Made by a program: the position numbers and the translations under genes. Shown here one piece after another: positions 42,846 through 53,589 of a DNA stretch of 64,000 nt. The stretch's first letter is position 1, and the number at the start of each line of letters is the position of its first letter. The DNA lies in the NCBI GenBank assembly GCA_018604165.1, contig CP075895.1:1573501-1637500 (forward strand), given 5' to 3'. This DNA is from Chitinophagaceae bacterium LGM1 (GTDB taxonomy: Bacteria; Bacteroidota; Bacteroidia; Chitinophagales; Chitinophagaceae). The notes under the pieces are model-generated. The model was given only the letters and a program-made list of their open reading frames with translations, ran no database searches and had not been told where the DNA came from.

Positions 42846-42876
42846 TTTGACTTTCAGCCGCAGAATGTTACTTTTG
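42846..42876 (+). promoter_or_regulatory. Probable pyrR-pyrB promoter
   Basis: TACTTTTG (42869-42876) fits TAnnTTTG; TTTG at 42846-42849 with 19 bp between is the -33 element. The leader before the TTG start is only about 10 nt, too short for a classic PyrR attenuator. Confidence 0.7.
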
Positions 42877-42892
42877 CATAAATCACACACGT

Positions 42893-43420
42893 TTGAAGAC
42901 CCTGCTTGATACAAAGCAATTAGACATTACACTGCAGCGGCTTACTCATCAACTGATAGAGAACCATACCCGATTTGAAGATACCGTACTGATAGGCATA
43001 CAACCACGTGGTGTTCTGTTGTCAGACCGCATAGCAACCCTACTGAAAGGCATTACAAAGCAAAACATACCCTACGGCAAGCTGGATATTACTTTTTATA
43101 GAGATGATGTGCATCAGGGCAATGATATGCATGTGCCATCGCAAACGGATATACCTTTCAGCATAGAGGACAAAAACGTGGTGCTGGTAGATGATGTACT
43201 GCATACGGGGCGCACTATACGCAGTGCGATGGATGCATTGATAGACTACGGCAGACCAAAGAGTGTAGAGCTACTGGTGTTGATAGACCGCCGTTTTAGC
43301 AGGGAACTGCCCATACAACCCGACTATGTGGGGCAAACGGTAGATACCATCATCACACAGAAGGTAAAAGTGTACTGGAAAGAGAAAGATAAGAAAGACG
43401 AAGTAGTGCTGATTGATTAA
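42893..43420 (+). CDS. pyrR: PyrR: pyrimidine operon regulator / uracil phosphoribosyltransferase
   Basis: A 175-residue phosphoribosyltransferase. The PRPP loop VVLVDDVLHTGRT is at residues 96-108; IGIQPRGVLL (34-43) and the LDITFYRDDV strand (64-73) are PyrR signatures. In Firmicutes PyrR binds UMP and pyr mRNA; the coupling to pyrB here suggests a regulatory role, but no pyr attenuator is visible in the short leader. Start is the TTG at 42893, giving MKTLLDTKQLD. pyrB follows after 30 bp. Confidence 0.94.
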   Translation: MKTLLDTKQLDITLQRLTHQLIENHTRFEDTVLIGIQPRGVLLSDRIATLLKGITKQNIPYGKLDITFYRDDVHQGNDMHVPSQTDIPFSIEDKNVVLVDDVLHTGRTIRSAMDALIDYGRPKSVELLVLIDRRFSRELPIQPDYVGQTVDTIITQKVKVYWKEKDKKDEVVLID

Positions 43421-43450
43421 ATAAAACAAAAAGAATAAAGCAAAATATAG

Positions 43451-44383
43451 ATGTCGCTATCTGTAAAACACTTGTTAGGCATAAAGGAACTGCAAACGGA
43501 AGATATACATACTATCTTTCGCACGGCAGATAATTTTAAACAGGTGTTGCAGCGGCAGATAAAGAAAGTACCCGCCCTGCGCGATACGACAGTTGCCAAT
43601 GTATTCTTCGAAAACTCAACCCGTACCCGCATATCTTTTGAGCTGGCACAGAAAAGGTTGAGTGCCGATGTGGTCAACTTTTCGGCCTCAGGCTCTTCGG
43701 TATCAAAAGGCGAAACGCTGATAGATACAGTGAATAATATACTGGCAATGAAAGTAGATATGGTGGTGATGCGCCATAGCGCAAGTGGTGCGCCTTGGTT
43801 TCTTGCCAATCATATAGATGCCAGCATCATCAACGCGGGCGATGGTATCAATGAACACCCTACACAAGCCCTACTCGATGCCTTCTCTATGCGCGAAAAG
43901 CTTGGCAACCTGAAAGGTAAGCGCATAGCCATCATCGGCGATATCATGCACTCTCGTGTAGCACTCAGCAATATCTACTGCCTCGGCAAACTGGGTGCAG
44001 AGGTAATGGTGGCTGGCCCGCCCACACTGATACCTAAGCATATTGAGGGCTTGGGTGTAAGGGTAGAGCATGATGTGAAGAAAGCACTGCAATGGTGTGA
44101 GGTAGCCAACGTACTACGCATACAACTTGAACGCCAACACAAGCCACTGTTTTCAACCCTTAGAGAGTATGCGCTCTACTATGGTGTAAACAAGCAGATG
44201 CTCGATAGCCTGCAAAAAGAGATACTGATAATGCACCCAGGACCTATTAACAGAGGGGTAGAGATAAACTCTGATGTAGCTGACAGCAAACAGTCCATCA
44301 TCCTCGACCAGGTAGAAAATGGCGTAGCCATCCGTATGGCTGTTATTTATCTGCTATCAGGTAAAACAGGCTTAGGCGAATAG
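43451..44383 (+). CDS. pyrB: Aspartate carbamoyltransferase catalytic subunit
   Basis: Second step of de novo pyrimidine synthesis: carbamoyl phosphate plus aspartate to carbamoyl aspartate. 310 residues; the carbamoyl-phosphate loop STRTR lies at residues 56-60, the HPTQALLDAF block near 137-146, and the closing HPGPINRGVEI near 260. No regulatory chain (pyrI) is beside it. Operon with pyrR; three bases separate its stop from that of the converging glycosyltransferase gene. Confidence 0.97.
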   Translation: MSLSVKHLLGIKELQTEDIHTIFRTADNFKQVLQRQIKKVPALRDTTVANVFFENSTRTRISFELAQKRLSADVVNFSASGSSVSKGETLIDTVNNILAMKVDMVVMRHSASGAPWFLANHIDASIINAGDGINEHPTQALLDAFSMREKLGNLKGKRIAIIGDIMHSRVALSNIYCLGKLGAEVMVAGPPTLIPKHIEGLGVRVEHDVKKALQWCEVANVLRIQLERQHKPLFSTLREYALYYGVNKQMLDSLQKEILIMHPGPINRGVEINSDVADSKQSIILDQVENGVAIRMAVIYLLSGKTGLGE

Positions 44384-44386
44384 TAG

Positions 44387-45838
44387 TTATTCTTTTTTAT
44401 ATAGACTGTATTTTCGGGTAGGTGCGTTAAGGGGTTGATAGCCCAATGCAAGAAGGGTGTCTGTAAAATTGCCGTTGCACCATACATAATCTACCAGTAT
44501 GTATTTTGATGTTGCATATTGCAGGTTTACTTCCATATGGTGGTATCGCTGTATGTAAGCAAGGAACTGGTAGTCTTTATCCATCTCGAGGCATATACCC
44601 ACTTTCTCTCCCTGCGGTATGATTCTCTGCATGGCTTTGATGTCTGTTATGTATTCACCATCACGGGCTATCTGTCCGAATTCGTATGACAAGAATACAG
44701 CAATAAAAATTATGGTTATAGCCGTAGTAATGCGTACCACTTTCATGGTTTTCATGCCAACACTATACCTTGCTGTAATGGCAGCATAATACGGATACGC
44801 GAACATGGCAATAGCCAATGCAAAGTATATGAAGGAAGGGATAAGATAAAAAGAACGCTGCTTTACACTGAGCATGATGGGTAATGAAGAACCGAGTGCT
44901 ATCATTAATAAGAACACTACGTGCTTATTGTATCGCTCTTGTGGCTTTAGTTTGAATACCTTGCAAAGTATGATTGTCAACAAGCAAGGAGCAATAGCAG
45001 GTAGTAATTGATTCAGCAATTCAACAAGTAATGCATAGCGCCCTAAGTCGCCACCCGTATTTTCGCGCTTGCCTTGCAGGGCTGCCAGCAGTTGCTCATC
45101 AAGGTAGCGTTGTATGCTTTGCCTTGCATCGTCTTGCTGCCATAGCAGCCAATATATACAGGCTATTACAGCCGTCATTATAATGGTATGCACAAGGGCA
45201 GCAGGTATCTTCTTTCTATCGTACACCATGTAGTACACAACTGGTACCGCCAACGGAAATATACCAACAGGGCCTTTGGTAAGCGTAGCACAAAACAACA
45301 GTATTGCCGATGCAATAACGGATAGTACTACATACTTTTTTTGTGTATAGGCATTGAATAGCAAGTATACAGCAGCAAGGTCGAACAATGCCATTGTACA
45401 ATCTATCAGGCAGTTGGGGTATGCCCATAGTACGGTAGGTATGATAACCCATGTTAGCAGCAGCAATTCATATCCGCTATGCTTGTTTCGCCCCGTTAGT
45501 TTTTTCCAAAACTGTATAAGTAACAGGATGGTAAGCACCCATATAAAGAGGTTGTATAGCTTTTCGGTATAAAAATGGTCGCCGAATAGTTTGAAGAAAA
45601 CAGACATGATGCCAAACATCAATGGTGGATGCTCAGAAAACGTCCAGCTATTACGGTAGTACAATTCCCAAAAACTGCCTTTGCCAATGGCAAGGTTGCG
45701 GGCGATGGATGCATAGGTAATACCATCAAAAAACATACCCTCTTGTACTGCACGTTCAAGAAATGCTGTGAACATAAATAACAGCACTATAATGCTTATG
45801 AGTTTATCGGTATTGTATGTGTTTTGGGTATTATTCAT
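44387..45838 (-). CDS. GT39-like (ArnT/PMT) membrane glycosyltransferase
   Basis: A 483-residue integral membrane protein with about ten to eleven hydrophobic helices. The first periplasmic loop has the GT-C acidic motif in FFDGITYASIARNLA and the SEHPPL motif typical of ArnT/dolichyl-phosphate-mannose transferases. These enzymes move a sugar from a lipid carrier to lipid A, protein or another acceptor outside the inner membrane; the substrate is unknown. Probably a single gene, starting 156 bp from accD in divergent orientation. Confidence 0.85.
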   Translation of the reverse strand: MNNTQNTYNTDKLISIIVLLFMFTAFLERAVQEGMFFDGITYASIARNLAIGKGSFWELYYRNSWTFSEHPPLMFGIMSVFFKLFGDHFYTEKLYNLFIWVLTILLLIQFWKKLTGRNKHSGYELLLLTWVIIPTVLWAYPNCLIDCTMALFDLAAVYLLFNAYTQKKYVVLSVIASAILLFCATLTKGPVGIFPLAVPVVYYMVYDRKKIPAALVHTIIMTAVIACIYWLLWQQDDARQSIQRYLDEQLLAALQGKRENTGGDLGRYALLVELLNQLLPAIAPCLLTIILCKVFKLKPQERYNKHVVFLLMIALGSSLPIMLSVKQRSFYLIPSFIYFALAIAMFAYPYYAAITARYSVGMKTMKVVRITTAITIIFIAVFLSYEFGQIARDGEYITDIKAMQRIIPQGEKVGICLEMDKDYQFLAYIQRYHHMEVNLQYATSKYILVDYVWCNGNFTDTLLALGYQPLNAPTRKYSLYKKE

Positions 45839-45928
45839 ATCGCAATGTAATAATAAAAATATGACTGTTTATATGGTGTATAGCAATATCGTTTTCCCTC
45901 ATTTATTAGCTGCTTGTAATACTAATTG

Positions 45929-45936
45929 TATATTTG
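45929..45936 (+). promoter_or_regulatory. Probable -7 box of accD
   Basis: TATATTTG fits TAnnTTTG, 59 bp before the accD start. No clear -33 TTG at the right distance. Confidence 0.45.
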
Positions 45937-45994
45937 CAGACTGCACGGCAATATACATTGCCTGACAGACTATTGTTAACCAATATTAAAAACT

Positions 45995-46852
45995 ATGGCG
46001 TCTACCTGGTTTCGTAGGATTAAGAAGGGGATATTGACCGATACGCGCGAGAAGAAGGAAACCCCTGATGGCTTGTGGCATAAATGTCCTGAATGTAAGA
46101 CAACGAATACTACACAGGAACTTGCCAACCACTACTACGTTTGCCCGAAATGCAATTATCATAATCGTATCAATGCAGCAGAGTATTTCCCTATGCTGTT
46201 TGATAATGATGAATACGAACTGCTGTTTGAAAACATTGTACCCAAAGACAAGCTGGGTTTTATAGACTTGAAGCCGTACGATGCACGCCTGAAAGATGCA
46301 CAAAAATCTACAGGATTAAAAGACGCGATGAGTGTAGGTGCGGGTATGATAAATGGCAACGGATTGGTGATAGCCTGTATGAATTTCAACTTCATTGGCG
46401 GCTCTATGGGTAGTGTAGTGGGCGAAAAAATATCGCGTGGTATAGATTATGCCATCGAACATAAGCTACCATTTATGATTATATCAAAATCGGGTGGTGC
46501 AAGGATGATGGAAAGTGCTTTTTCGCTGATGCAAATGGCTAAGACATCGGCTAAACTGACAAGACTTGCTAAGGCAGGATTGCCGTACATATCTTTTATG
46601 ACAGACCCTACAACGGGTGGTGTTACTGCTTCTTACGCCATGCTGGGTGATATAAACATTGCAGAGCCTAAAGCATTAATTGGCTTTGCTGGTCCGCGTG
46701 TTATCAAAGAAACCATCAAGAAAGATTTGCCTTCGGGTTTTCAGCGTTCGGAGTTTTTGTTGGAACATGGTTTTCTCGACTTCATCGTAGAACGCCAGAA
46801 CCTGAAACAAAAATTGAGCACTGTTATAGAATGGTATATGAAAGGGAAGTAA
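45995..46852 (+). CDS. accD: Acetyl-CoA carboxylase carboxyltransferase subunit beta
   Basis: Forms malonyl-CoA with AccA, first step of fatty acid synthesis. 285 residues. An N-terminal zinc ribbon has Cys31 and Cys34 (CPEC) with Cys50 and Cys53 (CPKC). The crotonase-like core has [11 protein letters not shown] and [18 protein letters not shown] (the catalytic oxyanion glycines) and [13 protein letters not shown]. Length normal. The stop codon lies in the loop of a terminator; accA is not nearby. Confidence 0.97.
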   Translation: MASTWFRRIKKGILTDTREKKETPDGLWHKCPECKTTNTTQELANHYYVCPKCNYHNRINAAEYFPMLFDNDEYELLFENIVPKDKLGFIDLKPYDARLKDAQKSTGLKDAMSVGAGMINGNGLVIACMNFNFIGGSMGSVVGEKISRGIDYAIEHKLPFMIISKSGGARMMESAFSLMQMAKTSAKLTRLAKAGLPYISFMTDPTTGGVTASYAMLGDINIAEPKALIGFAGPRVIKETIKKDLPSGFQRSEFLLEHGFLDFIVERQNLKQKLSTVIEWYMKGK

Positions 46853-46867
46853 CATTCCCTTTTTTTT
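46841..46867 (+). terminator. Terminator overlapping the accD stop codon
   Basis: AAAGGGAA (46841-46848) pairs with TTCCCTTT (46855-46862) around GTAACA, which holds the TAA stop (46850-46852); TTTTT follows. Same stop-in-loop design as at 15203. Confidence 0.8.
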
Positions 46868-46878
46868 AACGCTGCATA

Positions 46879-47328
46879 TTGGCTACAGAGAAAGTATATA
46901 TAAAAAACCGTCCCGCTACGTTTGAGTATGCCATTGAAGACAGGCTGACAGCAGGCATTATGCTTACAGGTTCAGAAATCAAGTCTATACGCAATGGTAA
47001 AGTCAGCTTTAATGATAGCTATTGCTTCTTTCATAAAGGAGAGATGTGGGTAAAGAGCCTGCACATAGCAGAGTATGTAAATGCAGGCTATGCAGGGCAC
47101 GACCCTACACGCGAGCGTAAACTGTTGCTGAATAAACGGGAACTGCGCAAGTGGGAAACCAAAATGCGCGAGAAGGGTTATACCATTGTGCCGCTTGCAG
47201 TATTTATTAATGATGGGGGCTATGCCAAAATGGAAATAGGGCTTGGCAAGGGTAAGAAACTGCACGATAAGCGCGAAACCATCAAGTCGCGCGATGCGGA
47301 AAGGGAGATGAAGCGTTATTTGAAATAG
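46879..47328 (+). CDS. smpB: SsrA-binding protein SmpB
   Basis: Partner of tmRNA in rescue of stalled ribosomes. 149 residues; IKNRPATFEYAIEDRLTAG at the start, LTGSEIKSIR and the KSLHIAEY segment are characteristic, and the basic tail KKLHDKRETIKSRDAEREMKR (core HDKRETIKSRD) is the mimic of the mRNA helix. TTG start at 46879 gives MATEKVYIKN. Follows the accD terminator by a few bases. No tmRNA gene was found in the window. Confidence 0.96.
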   Translation: MATEKVYIKNRPATFEYAIEDRLTAGIMLTGSEIKSIRNGKVSFNDSYCFFHKGEMWVKSLHIAEYVNAGYAGHDPTRERKLLLNKRELRKWETKMREKGYTIVPLAVFINDGGYAKMEIGLGKGKKLHDKRETIKSRDAEREMKRYLK

Positions 47329-47329
47329 C

Positions 47330-48655
47330 CTATTCCACCACTTCGGTAAATTCTATGCCGTGGTGTTTCAATTCAGTCAGTACGGGGCGGTAAACAGATG
47401 GCATATTAGGTATCAACACACCTGTTGGCATTGTAATGCGGTTAGTAAGTATGAGTTTGGTAAGCACGGCCATTGGCAGCCCTACGGTTTTTGCCATAGC
47501 AGAGTGGTCGCGGCTTTCACCTTTTATCACCATGCTGCTCGTCATTTTTATCTTGCTGCCTTTGTGTACATATTCTACCTCGTGTTGCATCACCACCATG
47601 TCTTTATCAAACGGGGCCATTTCCCATTTGTTCAGCAGCAGGTGCAGCATAATGTCTGCAGACGATACCTTGCCCAGCATGATTGTTTTGTCTTCAAACA
47701 AACCCAACCAGTCGAGCATGGCTATCAGCTTATCATCAGCTTCTCCATTAAGTTTGCTTAAAACGTGTTTCTTCAACTCACCAGCTGAAAAACCTGTCTT
47801 TTGTTTTATCCATCCTGCAAATGTCAGGTTGGCTGTATCAAAGCTGTCTTGCTGATTGGTTAGCCCAAGGCTTACAATGGCGTTCCATCCTTTACAGAAA
47901 ACAGGGTAGCGAAGCGTAGCCCTTATGAATGTTTTAATATCAGGCACATGATATAAGTCGAGGTAACGGAGCGAATCTCTGTTGGGGTAATAGGCAAGGT
48001 TGCCAAGTCCGTCCACTTTTATCTTCTTGCAGTTGTCAAAAATATCTTCGTAGGGTACGTTTACTACTTTGCCATTTTGCAGGTATTGTGCACCGTCTGC
48101 TCCGGCCGTTATGATGTTCTTAGGATTCCAACTGAATTTGTAATGCCAAGGGTTATTGTCACTTTCAGGTGCTATGAGCCCGCCACAATAAGACTTGAAT
48201 GAAGTGATGCTGGAAGCAACACGCTCTATGCTGTGTATTATCTGGTTGGCTGTCATGTGGTCTATGCCGGGGTCAAGCCCCATTTCGCACATAAACATCA
48301 GCCCTGCTTTCTTTACATCTTCATCCATAGCCTTCATTTCGGGCGATATGTAAGATGATGTAATGAGGTTCTTTTTATGAACAAGGCAGTCTTTAGCAAG
48401 GTGTATGTGCAGGTGGGGCGGCATTAGCGATACCACAATATCTGCACGTTGCACCAATGGTACTCGCTGCTCTGCTTTGGTAATGTCAATAACGGCAGCT
48501 TCGGCATGGGGGTGTTTCTTTATTTTTTCATACACGGCATCCTTGCTGCCATCAGCAACAATAACCTTCCATTTATTTCTACCTGCATTTGACAACAGGT
48601 ATTCGATGAGATAAATGGAAGACTTACCAGCCCCCGCTACCAATATGGTTTGCAT
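47330..48655 (-). CDS. Saccharopine dehydrogenase-like NAD(P)-dependent oxidoreductase
   Basis: A 441-residue two-domain enzyme. The Rossmann nucleotide fold starts with VAGAGKSSIYLIEYLL (GxGxxS, residues 5-11), and a saccharopine C-terminal-like catalytic domain begins near residue 125 with EMGLDPGIDHMTA. Similar enzymes take part in lysine or carboxynorspermidine metabolism; LYS9-type proteins act on saccharopine. Exact substrate unknown. Converges with smpB with one base between stops. Confidence 0.88.
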   Translation of the reverse strand: MQTILVAGAGKSSIYLIEYLLSNAGRNKWKVIVADGSKDAVYEKIKKHPHAEAAVIDITKAEQRVPLVQRADIVVSLMPPHLHIHLAKDCLVHKKNLITSSYISPEMKAMDEDVKKAGLMFMCEMGLDPGIDHMTANQIIHSIERVASSITSFKSYCGGLIAPESDNNPWHYKFSWNPKNIITAGADGAQYLQNGKVVNVPYEDIFDNCKKIKVDGLGNLAYYPNRDSLRYLDLYHVPDIKTFIRATLRYPVFCKGWNAIVSLGLTNQQDSFDTANLTFAGWIKQKTGFSAGELKKHVLSKLNGEADDKLIAMLDWLGLFEDKTIMLGKVSSADIMLHLLLNKWEMAPFDKDMVVMQHEVEYVHKGSKIKMTSSMVIKGESRDHSAMAKTVGLPMAVLTKLILTNRITMPTGVLIPNMPSVYRPVLTELKHHGIEFTEVVE

Positions 48656-48770
48656 ATAATATACCTGTGTATTGGTGTAAATTCGTATTTCAAAAGTAAG
48701 GTGATAGTTTTGTATTGCAAATAAACGTTTATTTATTTTTTATTAAATACTAATTAGTAATCATCTGATT

Positions 48771-49202
48771 ATGAGTAGGATATGGCATAGTAATGTAAGT
48801 CTTGACGAGTTGAACGCGCGTAGTATAGGTACAATGGGGGAAGTGCTGGATATACGCTTTACAGTAATAGGCGATGATTATCTGAAAGCTACCATGCCCG
48901 TAAACACCACCACCAAACAACCTTACGGGCTGCTGCATGGCGGGGCATCGGCAGCACTGGCCGAAACGATAGGCAGCGTTGCATCATCACTTTGCATCAA
49001 CCCCGATAAGCAAATATGTGTAGGCATTGAGATAAACTGCAACCATATACGCGGCAAGAAAGATGGTATTGTAACCGCAACCGCTACGCCTCTGCATATA
49101 GGTGCCAGTACGCATGTATGGGATATAAAGATTACAGACGAGCGCGATAAACTGGTATGTGTCAGCAGGCTAACGGTAGCTATATTGAAGAAGCCTGCTT
49201 AG
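48771..49202 (+). CDS. Hotdog-fold thioesterase (PaaI/MenI type)
   Basis: 143 residues forming one hotdog domain. The signature GLLHGGASAALAETIGS (residues 51-67) contains the usual HGG and catalytic Glu or Asp site. Such proteins hydrolyse acyl-CoA thioesters, including 1,4-dihydroxy-2-naphthoyl-CoA of menaquinone synthesis and phenylacetyl-CoA. With no menaquinone or paa genes adjacent the substrate stays open. Confidence 0.88.
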   Translation: MSRIWHSNVSLDELNARSIGTMGEVLDIRFTVIGDDYLKATMPVNTTTKQPYGLLHGGASAALAETIGSVASSLCINPDKQICVGIEINCNHIRGKKDGIVTATATPLHIGASTHVWDIKITDERDKLVCVSRLTVAILKKPA

Positions 49203-49218
49203 CGCCTCGGCTATTTCG

Positions 49219-50748
49219 TTATCGTAGTTTAGTGATGCGTAGTATGGGGCTATTAGACACATTAATCTGGTAGACGGCTGTTTCTTCCGGGTACTTTAAG
49301 GGATACATTCGGTAGTTTTCAAGATGGTATTCTACCTTGTATTCGTCTTTCGTTACTACAAAGCGTTTACGTTTATCTTCAGTCAACAACATATGGTTTA
49401 GATATACAGGAAAATGGTCGTTTACGTATATAGTGTCATCGGCAGTATTGGTTAGTATCCACTCCAATCCTTGTTTGTTGGAAAGTCCCCAATAATCCAA
49501 CTCGTATTTTTTCATCAGATTATCCTTTTTATGTGATGTCAGGTGATTGAAGTAAACATACTCATGCGGATGATATTTGGCAATAAAATATACAAGGTAT
49601 ATTGTTTGCAGCAACCAAAGGGTTTTGTGTGCATAGGTAAGTTTTGTTTTGAGCAGTTCGTTCAGCCCATAACAAGCAAGTATTACAAATGGTGGATAGA
49701 TGAAGTAGAGGTGTCGCCAATCATCGTACAGGACAGACTCAAGGTATACAACGGCACCTACAGGTGCTACAAAGCAGTACAAGTATAACATCAGATTTCT
49801 ATCAATGCCTGCTTTAAAATAGCTGAATGGTTCTTTGACAAAAGCAGCCAATAAAAATACAATGCCTGCAAACCCGAAGAAAAGCCAAACCTCTGGTATA
49901 GTTGCGAAGAACCATGCAGGTATATAGCTCCAAGGCAGGTTGTTGCCATTGTATAGTACACCATCTACCAGTGCCTCACCTTCCCAACGGAATTTGGACA
50001 TGCTTTCAAATGATTCTACCAAACTGTCCACAGGATGTTCCCACAGTATGGGCCATGAAATATATAGCGCAAGGCATGTAGCTGTAAAAAACAAGATAAA
50101 CCCTGTAATACTCTTGATGACTATTTTTTTGTTGTTCAGATTAGTGAAAATGTCGAACACAATAAAAAGTACTAATGGTATTAACACCATCAGGTTGGTA
50201 AGGCGGATGCTCAATGCATATCCGCAAGCAACACCCATCAATATATAGTGAATGACTTTTCTGTTTTCGAACGCCAGATATGCGGCATACAACACCAAAA
50301 CAAGTGCTGCCAGTGAAGGCATATCCTTTGAGTTGAAAAATGAGTGTGAATAAAGCCTGGGGTTGAGGACGAGCATAATAAAACCTGCACATGCAACCAG
50401 TTGGTTTTTGAATAATCTGTAAATGAGAAAATATCCGCTTAGCATACATATCAGGAAGAAGATATGAGAAGCTATGTGACGCAATAAGTAAATATCTCTG
50501 TAATCTGTAAGACCCAGTTTTTTTTCAATAATTACCAAAGGCAGTTCAAAACCTACACCATGGTCTCTTTCCCAATAAGTATGGAGCGCTGTATCTCCTT
50601 TGAAAACGTAATTATAGCTGACAACACCCATCTGGTTTTGCCACATTTCATCAACTGATACCCCATAGTTTTGGTAATTAGATACACCAACTATCAAGAA
50701 AACTAAGAATAGGGTTAATCCTTGCCAATATTGTTTTAAAAAATTCAT
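49219..50748 (-). CDS. GT39-like membrane glycosyltransferase
   Basis: Start taken as ATG at 50748 (MNFLKQYWQGLTLF), giving 509 residues; the frame runs back to 50793 without a good family match. About eleven hydrophobic helices. The first loop holds the acidic pair VSVDEMWQNQ, typical of GT-C enzymes, and later a FNSKDMPSLAALVLVLYAAY loop (core FNSKDMPSL). Likely a lipid-linked sugar transferase, substrate unknown. It differs clearly from the GT39-like protein at 44387. Confidence 0.82.
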   Translation of the reverse strand: MNFLKQYWQGLTLFLVFLIVGVSNYQNYGVSVDEMWQNQMGVVSYNYVFKGDTALHTYWERDHGVGFELPLVIIEKKLGLTDYRDIYLLRHIASHIFFLICMLSGYFLIYRLFKNQLVACAGFIMLVLNPRLYSHSFFNSKDMPSLAALVLVLYAAYLAFENRKVIHYILMGVACGYALSIRLTNLMVLIPLVLFIVFDIFTNLNNKKIVIKSITGFILFFTATCLALYISWPILWEHPVDSLVESFESMSKFRWEGEALVDGVLYNGNNLPWSYIPAWFFATIPEVWLFFGFAGIVFLLAAFVKEPFSYFKAGIDRNLMLYLYCFVAPVGAVVYLESVLYDDWRHLYFIYPPFVILACYGLNELLKTKLTYAHKTLWLLQTIYLVYFIAKYHPHEYVYFNHLTSHKKDNLMKKYELDYWGLSNKQGLEWILTNTADDTIYVNDHFPVYLNHMLLTEDKRKRFVVTKDEYKVEYHLENYRMYPLKYPEETAVYQINVSNSPILRITKLR

Positions 50749-50870
50749 ATATATGGGCTGAGTTTGCCACAATAATACTTCATTTTTCAGCATTATTATG
50801 TATGTTAAAAACAGGTGGATTATTATGAAATATATTATGCTTAAAACCCTTAAAGACCGCTATATTTAGT

Positions 50871-50878
50871 TACATTTG
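50871..50878 (+). promoter_or_regulatory. Probable -7 box of gyrA
   Basis: TACATTTG fits TAnnTTTG, 24 bp before the gyrA start; a -33 TTTG is not obvious. Confidence 0.5.
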
Positions 50879-50902
50879 CAATCTGATTTTTAAAGACCAT
50901 TT

Positions 50903-53491
50903 ATGGAAGAAAATAACCAGGATTTAACCCCCGGTAATGAGTCTAACGATTCGAACAAAATTATCCGTGTAAACATAGAAGAACAAATGAAAACGGCCTA
51001 CATAGATTACTCTATGTCGGTAATCGTTGGTCGTGCATTGCCAGATGTACGGGATGGTTTGAAACCTGTACATCGCCGTGTATTGTTTGCCATGCATGAG
51101 CTTGGTATCAGCTACAACAAACCATACAAAAAATCGGCACGTATTGTGGGTGAGGTATTGGGTAAATACCACCCGCATGGCGATAGCTCGGTATATGACG
51201 CGATGGTGCGTATGGCACAGCCATGGAGCATGCGCTATATGCTGGTGGATGGACAAGGTAACTATGGTTCTCAAGATGGTGACGGGCCGGCAGCGATGCG
51301 TTACACGGAAGCACGCCTGCAACGCCTTGCCGAGAGTATGATGGACGACCTTGACAAAGAAACGGTTGACTTCTCGCTGAACTTTGACGACTCGCTGGAA
51401 GAGCCGACTGTAATGCCTACCCGTGTGCCGCAACTGTTGTTGAATGGGTCATCAGGTATTGCCGTAGGTATGGCTACTAATATGATGCCACACAACCTGA
51501 GCGAGGTGATAGATGGCTGTGTTGCATACATAGACAATAGAGAAATAACCATAGATGAGTTGATGAAGTATGTAAAAGCCCCTGACTTCCCAACAGGTGG
51601 CATTATATACGGTATAGACGGCATCAAAGCAGGTATGCATACAGGGCGTGGTAGGGTTGTGCTTCGCGGACGTGTGAATGTGGAAACAACTAAAAGTGGT
51701 AAAGAACAGATAGTAATAACCGAAGTACCATATCAGGTAAGCCGCGACGCGCTGGCTGAGAAGATTGGTATGCTGGTAAATAATAAAATCATTGAAGGCA
51801 TCACTCACGTAGCCAACGAATCGAACAAAGAGGGTACACGTGTAGTGGTAGAACTTCGTCGCGATGCTGTAGCGCAGGTTATCATCAACCAGTTATACAA
51901 ATTCAGCGAGCTACAAACATCTTATGGTATCAACAACGTAGCACTTGTTGGTGGTCGCCCGCGCATACTGAATTTGAAAGACCTGATTTCGGAGTTTGTC
52001 ATATTCCGTCATGAGGTAGTAGTACGTCGTACTCAATATGAACTGCGCGAAGCAGAAAAGCGCGCACATATATTAGAAGGTTATCTGATAGCACTCGACC
52101 ATCTCGATGAAGTGATAGCATTGATACGTGCATCTGTTAATCCTGATGAAGCAAAAACAGGCTTGATAGAGAAATTCGGCATGACCGAAATACAGGCGAA
52201 AGCCGTATTGGAACTGCGCCTGCAACGCCTGACAGGTATGGAGCGCGATAAGATACGCGAAGAACATGCCGAACTGATGAAACTGATAGCGCATCTGAAA
52301 GAGATACTGGGCAACGAGGATATGCGCTACCAGATAATAAAAGACGAACTGGCAGAAGTAAAAAATAAATTTGGCGACGAGCGCAAATCGGAGATACAAT
52401 ACCTTGCCAACGAAATGCGTATTGAAGACTTAATAGAGGAAGAAGATGTAGTTATTACTGTTTCTCACTTAGGTTATATCAAGCGTACTTCTCAAGCAGA
52501 ATACCGTGCACAGCGCAGGGGCGGGCGTGGAGCGATGGGTGGACGTACACGCGATGAGGATTATCTGGAACACCTGTTCATAGCCTCTACCCACCATACC
52601 CTGATGTTCTTTACAGAAAAAGGACGCTGCTATTGGCTGAAAGTGTATGAAATACCCGAAGCGGATAGAAACGCTAAAGGACGTGCTATACAAAACCTGC
52701 TGCAATTGCCACCTGATGATAAAATACGCACTGTAATAGATATACCCAATCTGGAAGACAAAGAGTATGTGGAGAAGCACAACATCGTGTTGTGTACCAA
52801 GCAGGGTATCATCAAAAAAACATCGTTGGAAGACTTTAGTCGTCCGCGTGCAAATGGTATCAATGCCATCACCATACAAGAGGGCGACCAACTGCTGGAT
52901 GTTTCATTGACAGACGGTAACAGCTATATCATGATGGCTGTGCGTAGCGGCAGGGCTATATGTTTTGAAGAAGCAAAAGTGCGTACTACTGGCCGTGGTG
53001 CGATAGGTGTGTTTGGTATAGAACTGGATGAAAAGAATGATGAAGTAATAGGTATGATATGCGTATCGCAAAACAACAGCGATAAGCAGATATTGGTGGT
53101 ATCAGAAAAAGGATTGGGTAAGCGCACACCGTTCCTTGACCTGAACGAAGAGAATGGACAGATGGAGCCTACTTACCGTATTACCAACCGTGGTGGTAAG
53201 GGTGTAAAGACCATCAATATAACGGAGAAAACAGGTGCATTGGTAGGCTTGCTGGCGGTGAATGAAAATGACGATTTGATGATAACCTGCAAATCGGGCA
53301 TTACCATCCGTATGAAAGTAGAGCATATTCGCGAGGCTGGTAGGGCAACACAAGGTGTGAAACTCATTAACCTTGACGAGGGCGATGAAATAGCTGCCAT
53401 AGCACGTATAGACGAACAAGAAGAGGTAGAAGATGAACAAGAGAATGGCGATGCAGGTGAAGTAACGCCCGATGCGCCTACAACAGAATAA
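50903..53491 (+). CDS. gyrA: DNA gyrase subunit A
   Basis: Cuts and rejoins DNA to introduce negative supercoils, with GyrB. 862 residues. The catalytic tyrosine is Tyr134 in AMRYTEARL. The quinolone-determining segment reads [15 protein letters not shown] with the susceptible-type Ser and Asp. The GyrA box QRRGGRG lies near 537 at the start of the C-terminal beta-pinwheel, which distinguishes it from ParC. It ends in an acidic tail ([14 protein letters not shown]). ATG at 50903. Confidence 0.97.
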   Translation: MEENNQDLTPGNESNDSNKIIRVNIEEQMKTAYIDYSMSVIVGRALPDVRDGLKPVHRRVLFAMHELGISYNKPYKKSARIVGEVLGKYHPHGDSSVYDAMVRMAQPWSMRYMLVDGQGNYGSQDGDGPAAMRYTEARLQRLAESMMDDLDKETVDFSLNFDDSLEEPTVMPTRVPQLLLNGSSGIAVGMATNMMPHNLSEVIDGCVAYIDNREITIDELMKYVKAPDFPTGGIIYGIDGIKAGMHTGRGRVVLRGRVNVETTKSGKEQIVITEVPYQVSRDALAEKIGMLVNNKIIEGITHVANESNKEGTRVVVELRRDAVAQVIINQLYKFSELQTSYGINNVALVGGRPRILNLKDLISEFVIFRHEVVVRRTQYELREAEKRAHILEGYLIALDHLDEVIALIRASVNPDEAKTGLIEKFGMTEIQAKAVLELRLQRLTGMERDKIREEHAELMKLIAHLKEILGNEDMRYQIIKDELAEVKNKFGDERKSEIQYLANEMRIEDLIEEEDVVITVSHLGYIKRTSQAEYRAQRRGGRGAMGGRTRDEDYLEHLFIASTHHTLMFFTEKGRCYWLKVYEIPEADRNAKGRAIQNLLQLPPDDKIRTVIDIPNLEDKEYVEKHNIVLCTKQGIIKKTSLEDFSRPRANGINAITIQEGDQLLDVSLTDGNSYIMMAVRSGRAICFEEAKVRTTGRGAIGVFGIELDEKNDEVIGMICVSQNNSDKQILVVSEKGLGKRTPFLDLNEENGQMEPTYRITNRGGKGVKTINITEKTGALVGLLAVNENDDLMITCKSGITIRMKVEHIREAGRATQGVKLINLDEGDEIAAIARIDEQEEVEDEQENGDAGEVTPDAPTTE

Positions 53492-53521
53492 TGTAAAATA
53501 ATTGCAAAATTAACACAGGAA

Positions 53522-53554
53522 GCACCCGTAAGCTATTGCGCGGGTGTTTTCTTT
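53522..53554 (+). terminator. Terminator after gyrA
   Basis: GCACCCG (53522-53528) pairs with CGGGTGT (53541-53547, one wobble) with further inner pairing; TTTCTTT follows. Confidence 0.75.
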
Positions 53555-53589
53555 AATAACTTCGCTAAAGAAATATAAAAACTGAAATA

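Noticed and set aside
42877-42892. PyrR-type attenuator before pyrR
   Set aside because: The leader from the predicted start site is only about ten bases, too short for the anti-terminator and terminator structure.
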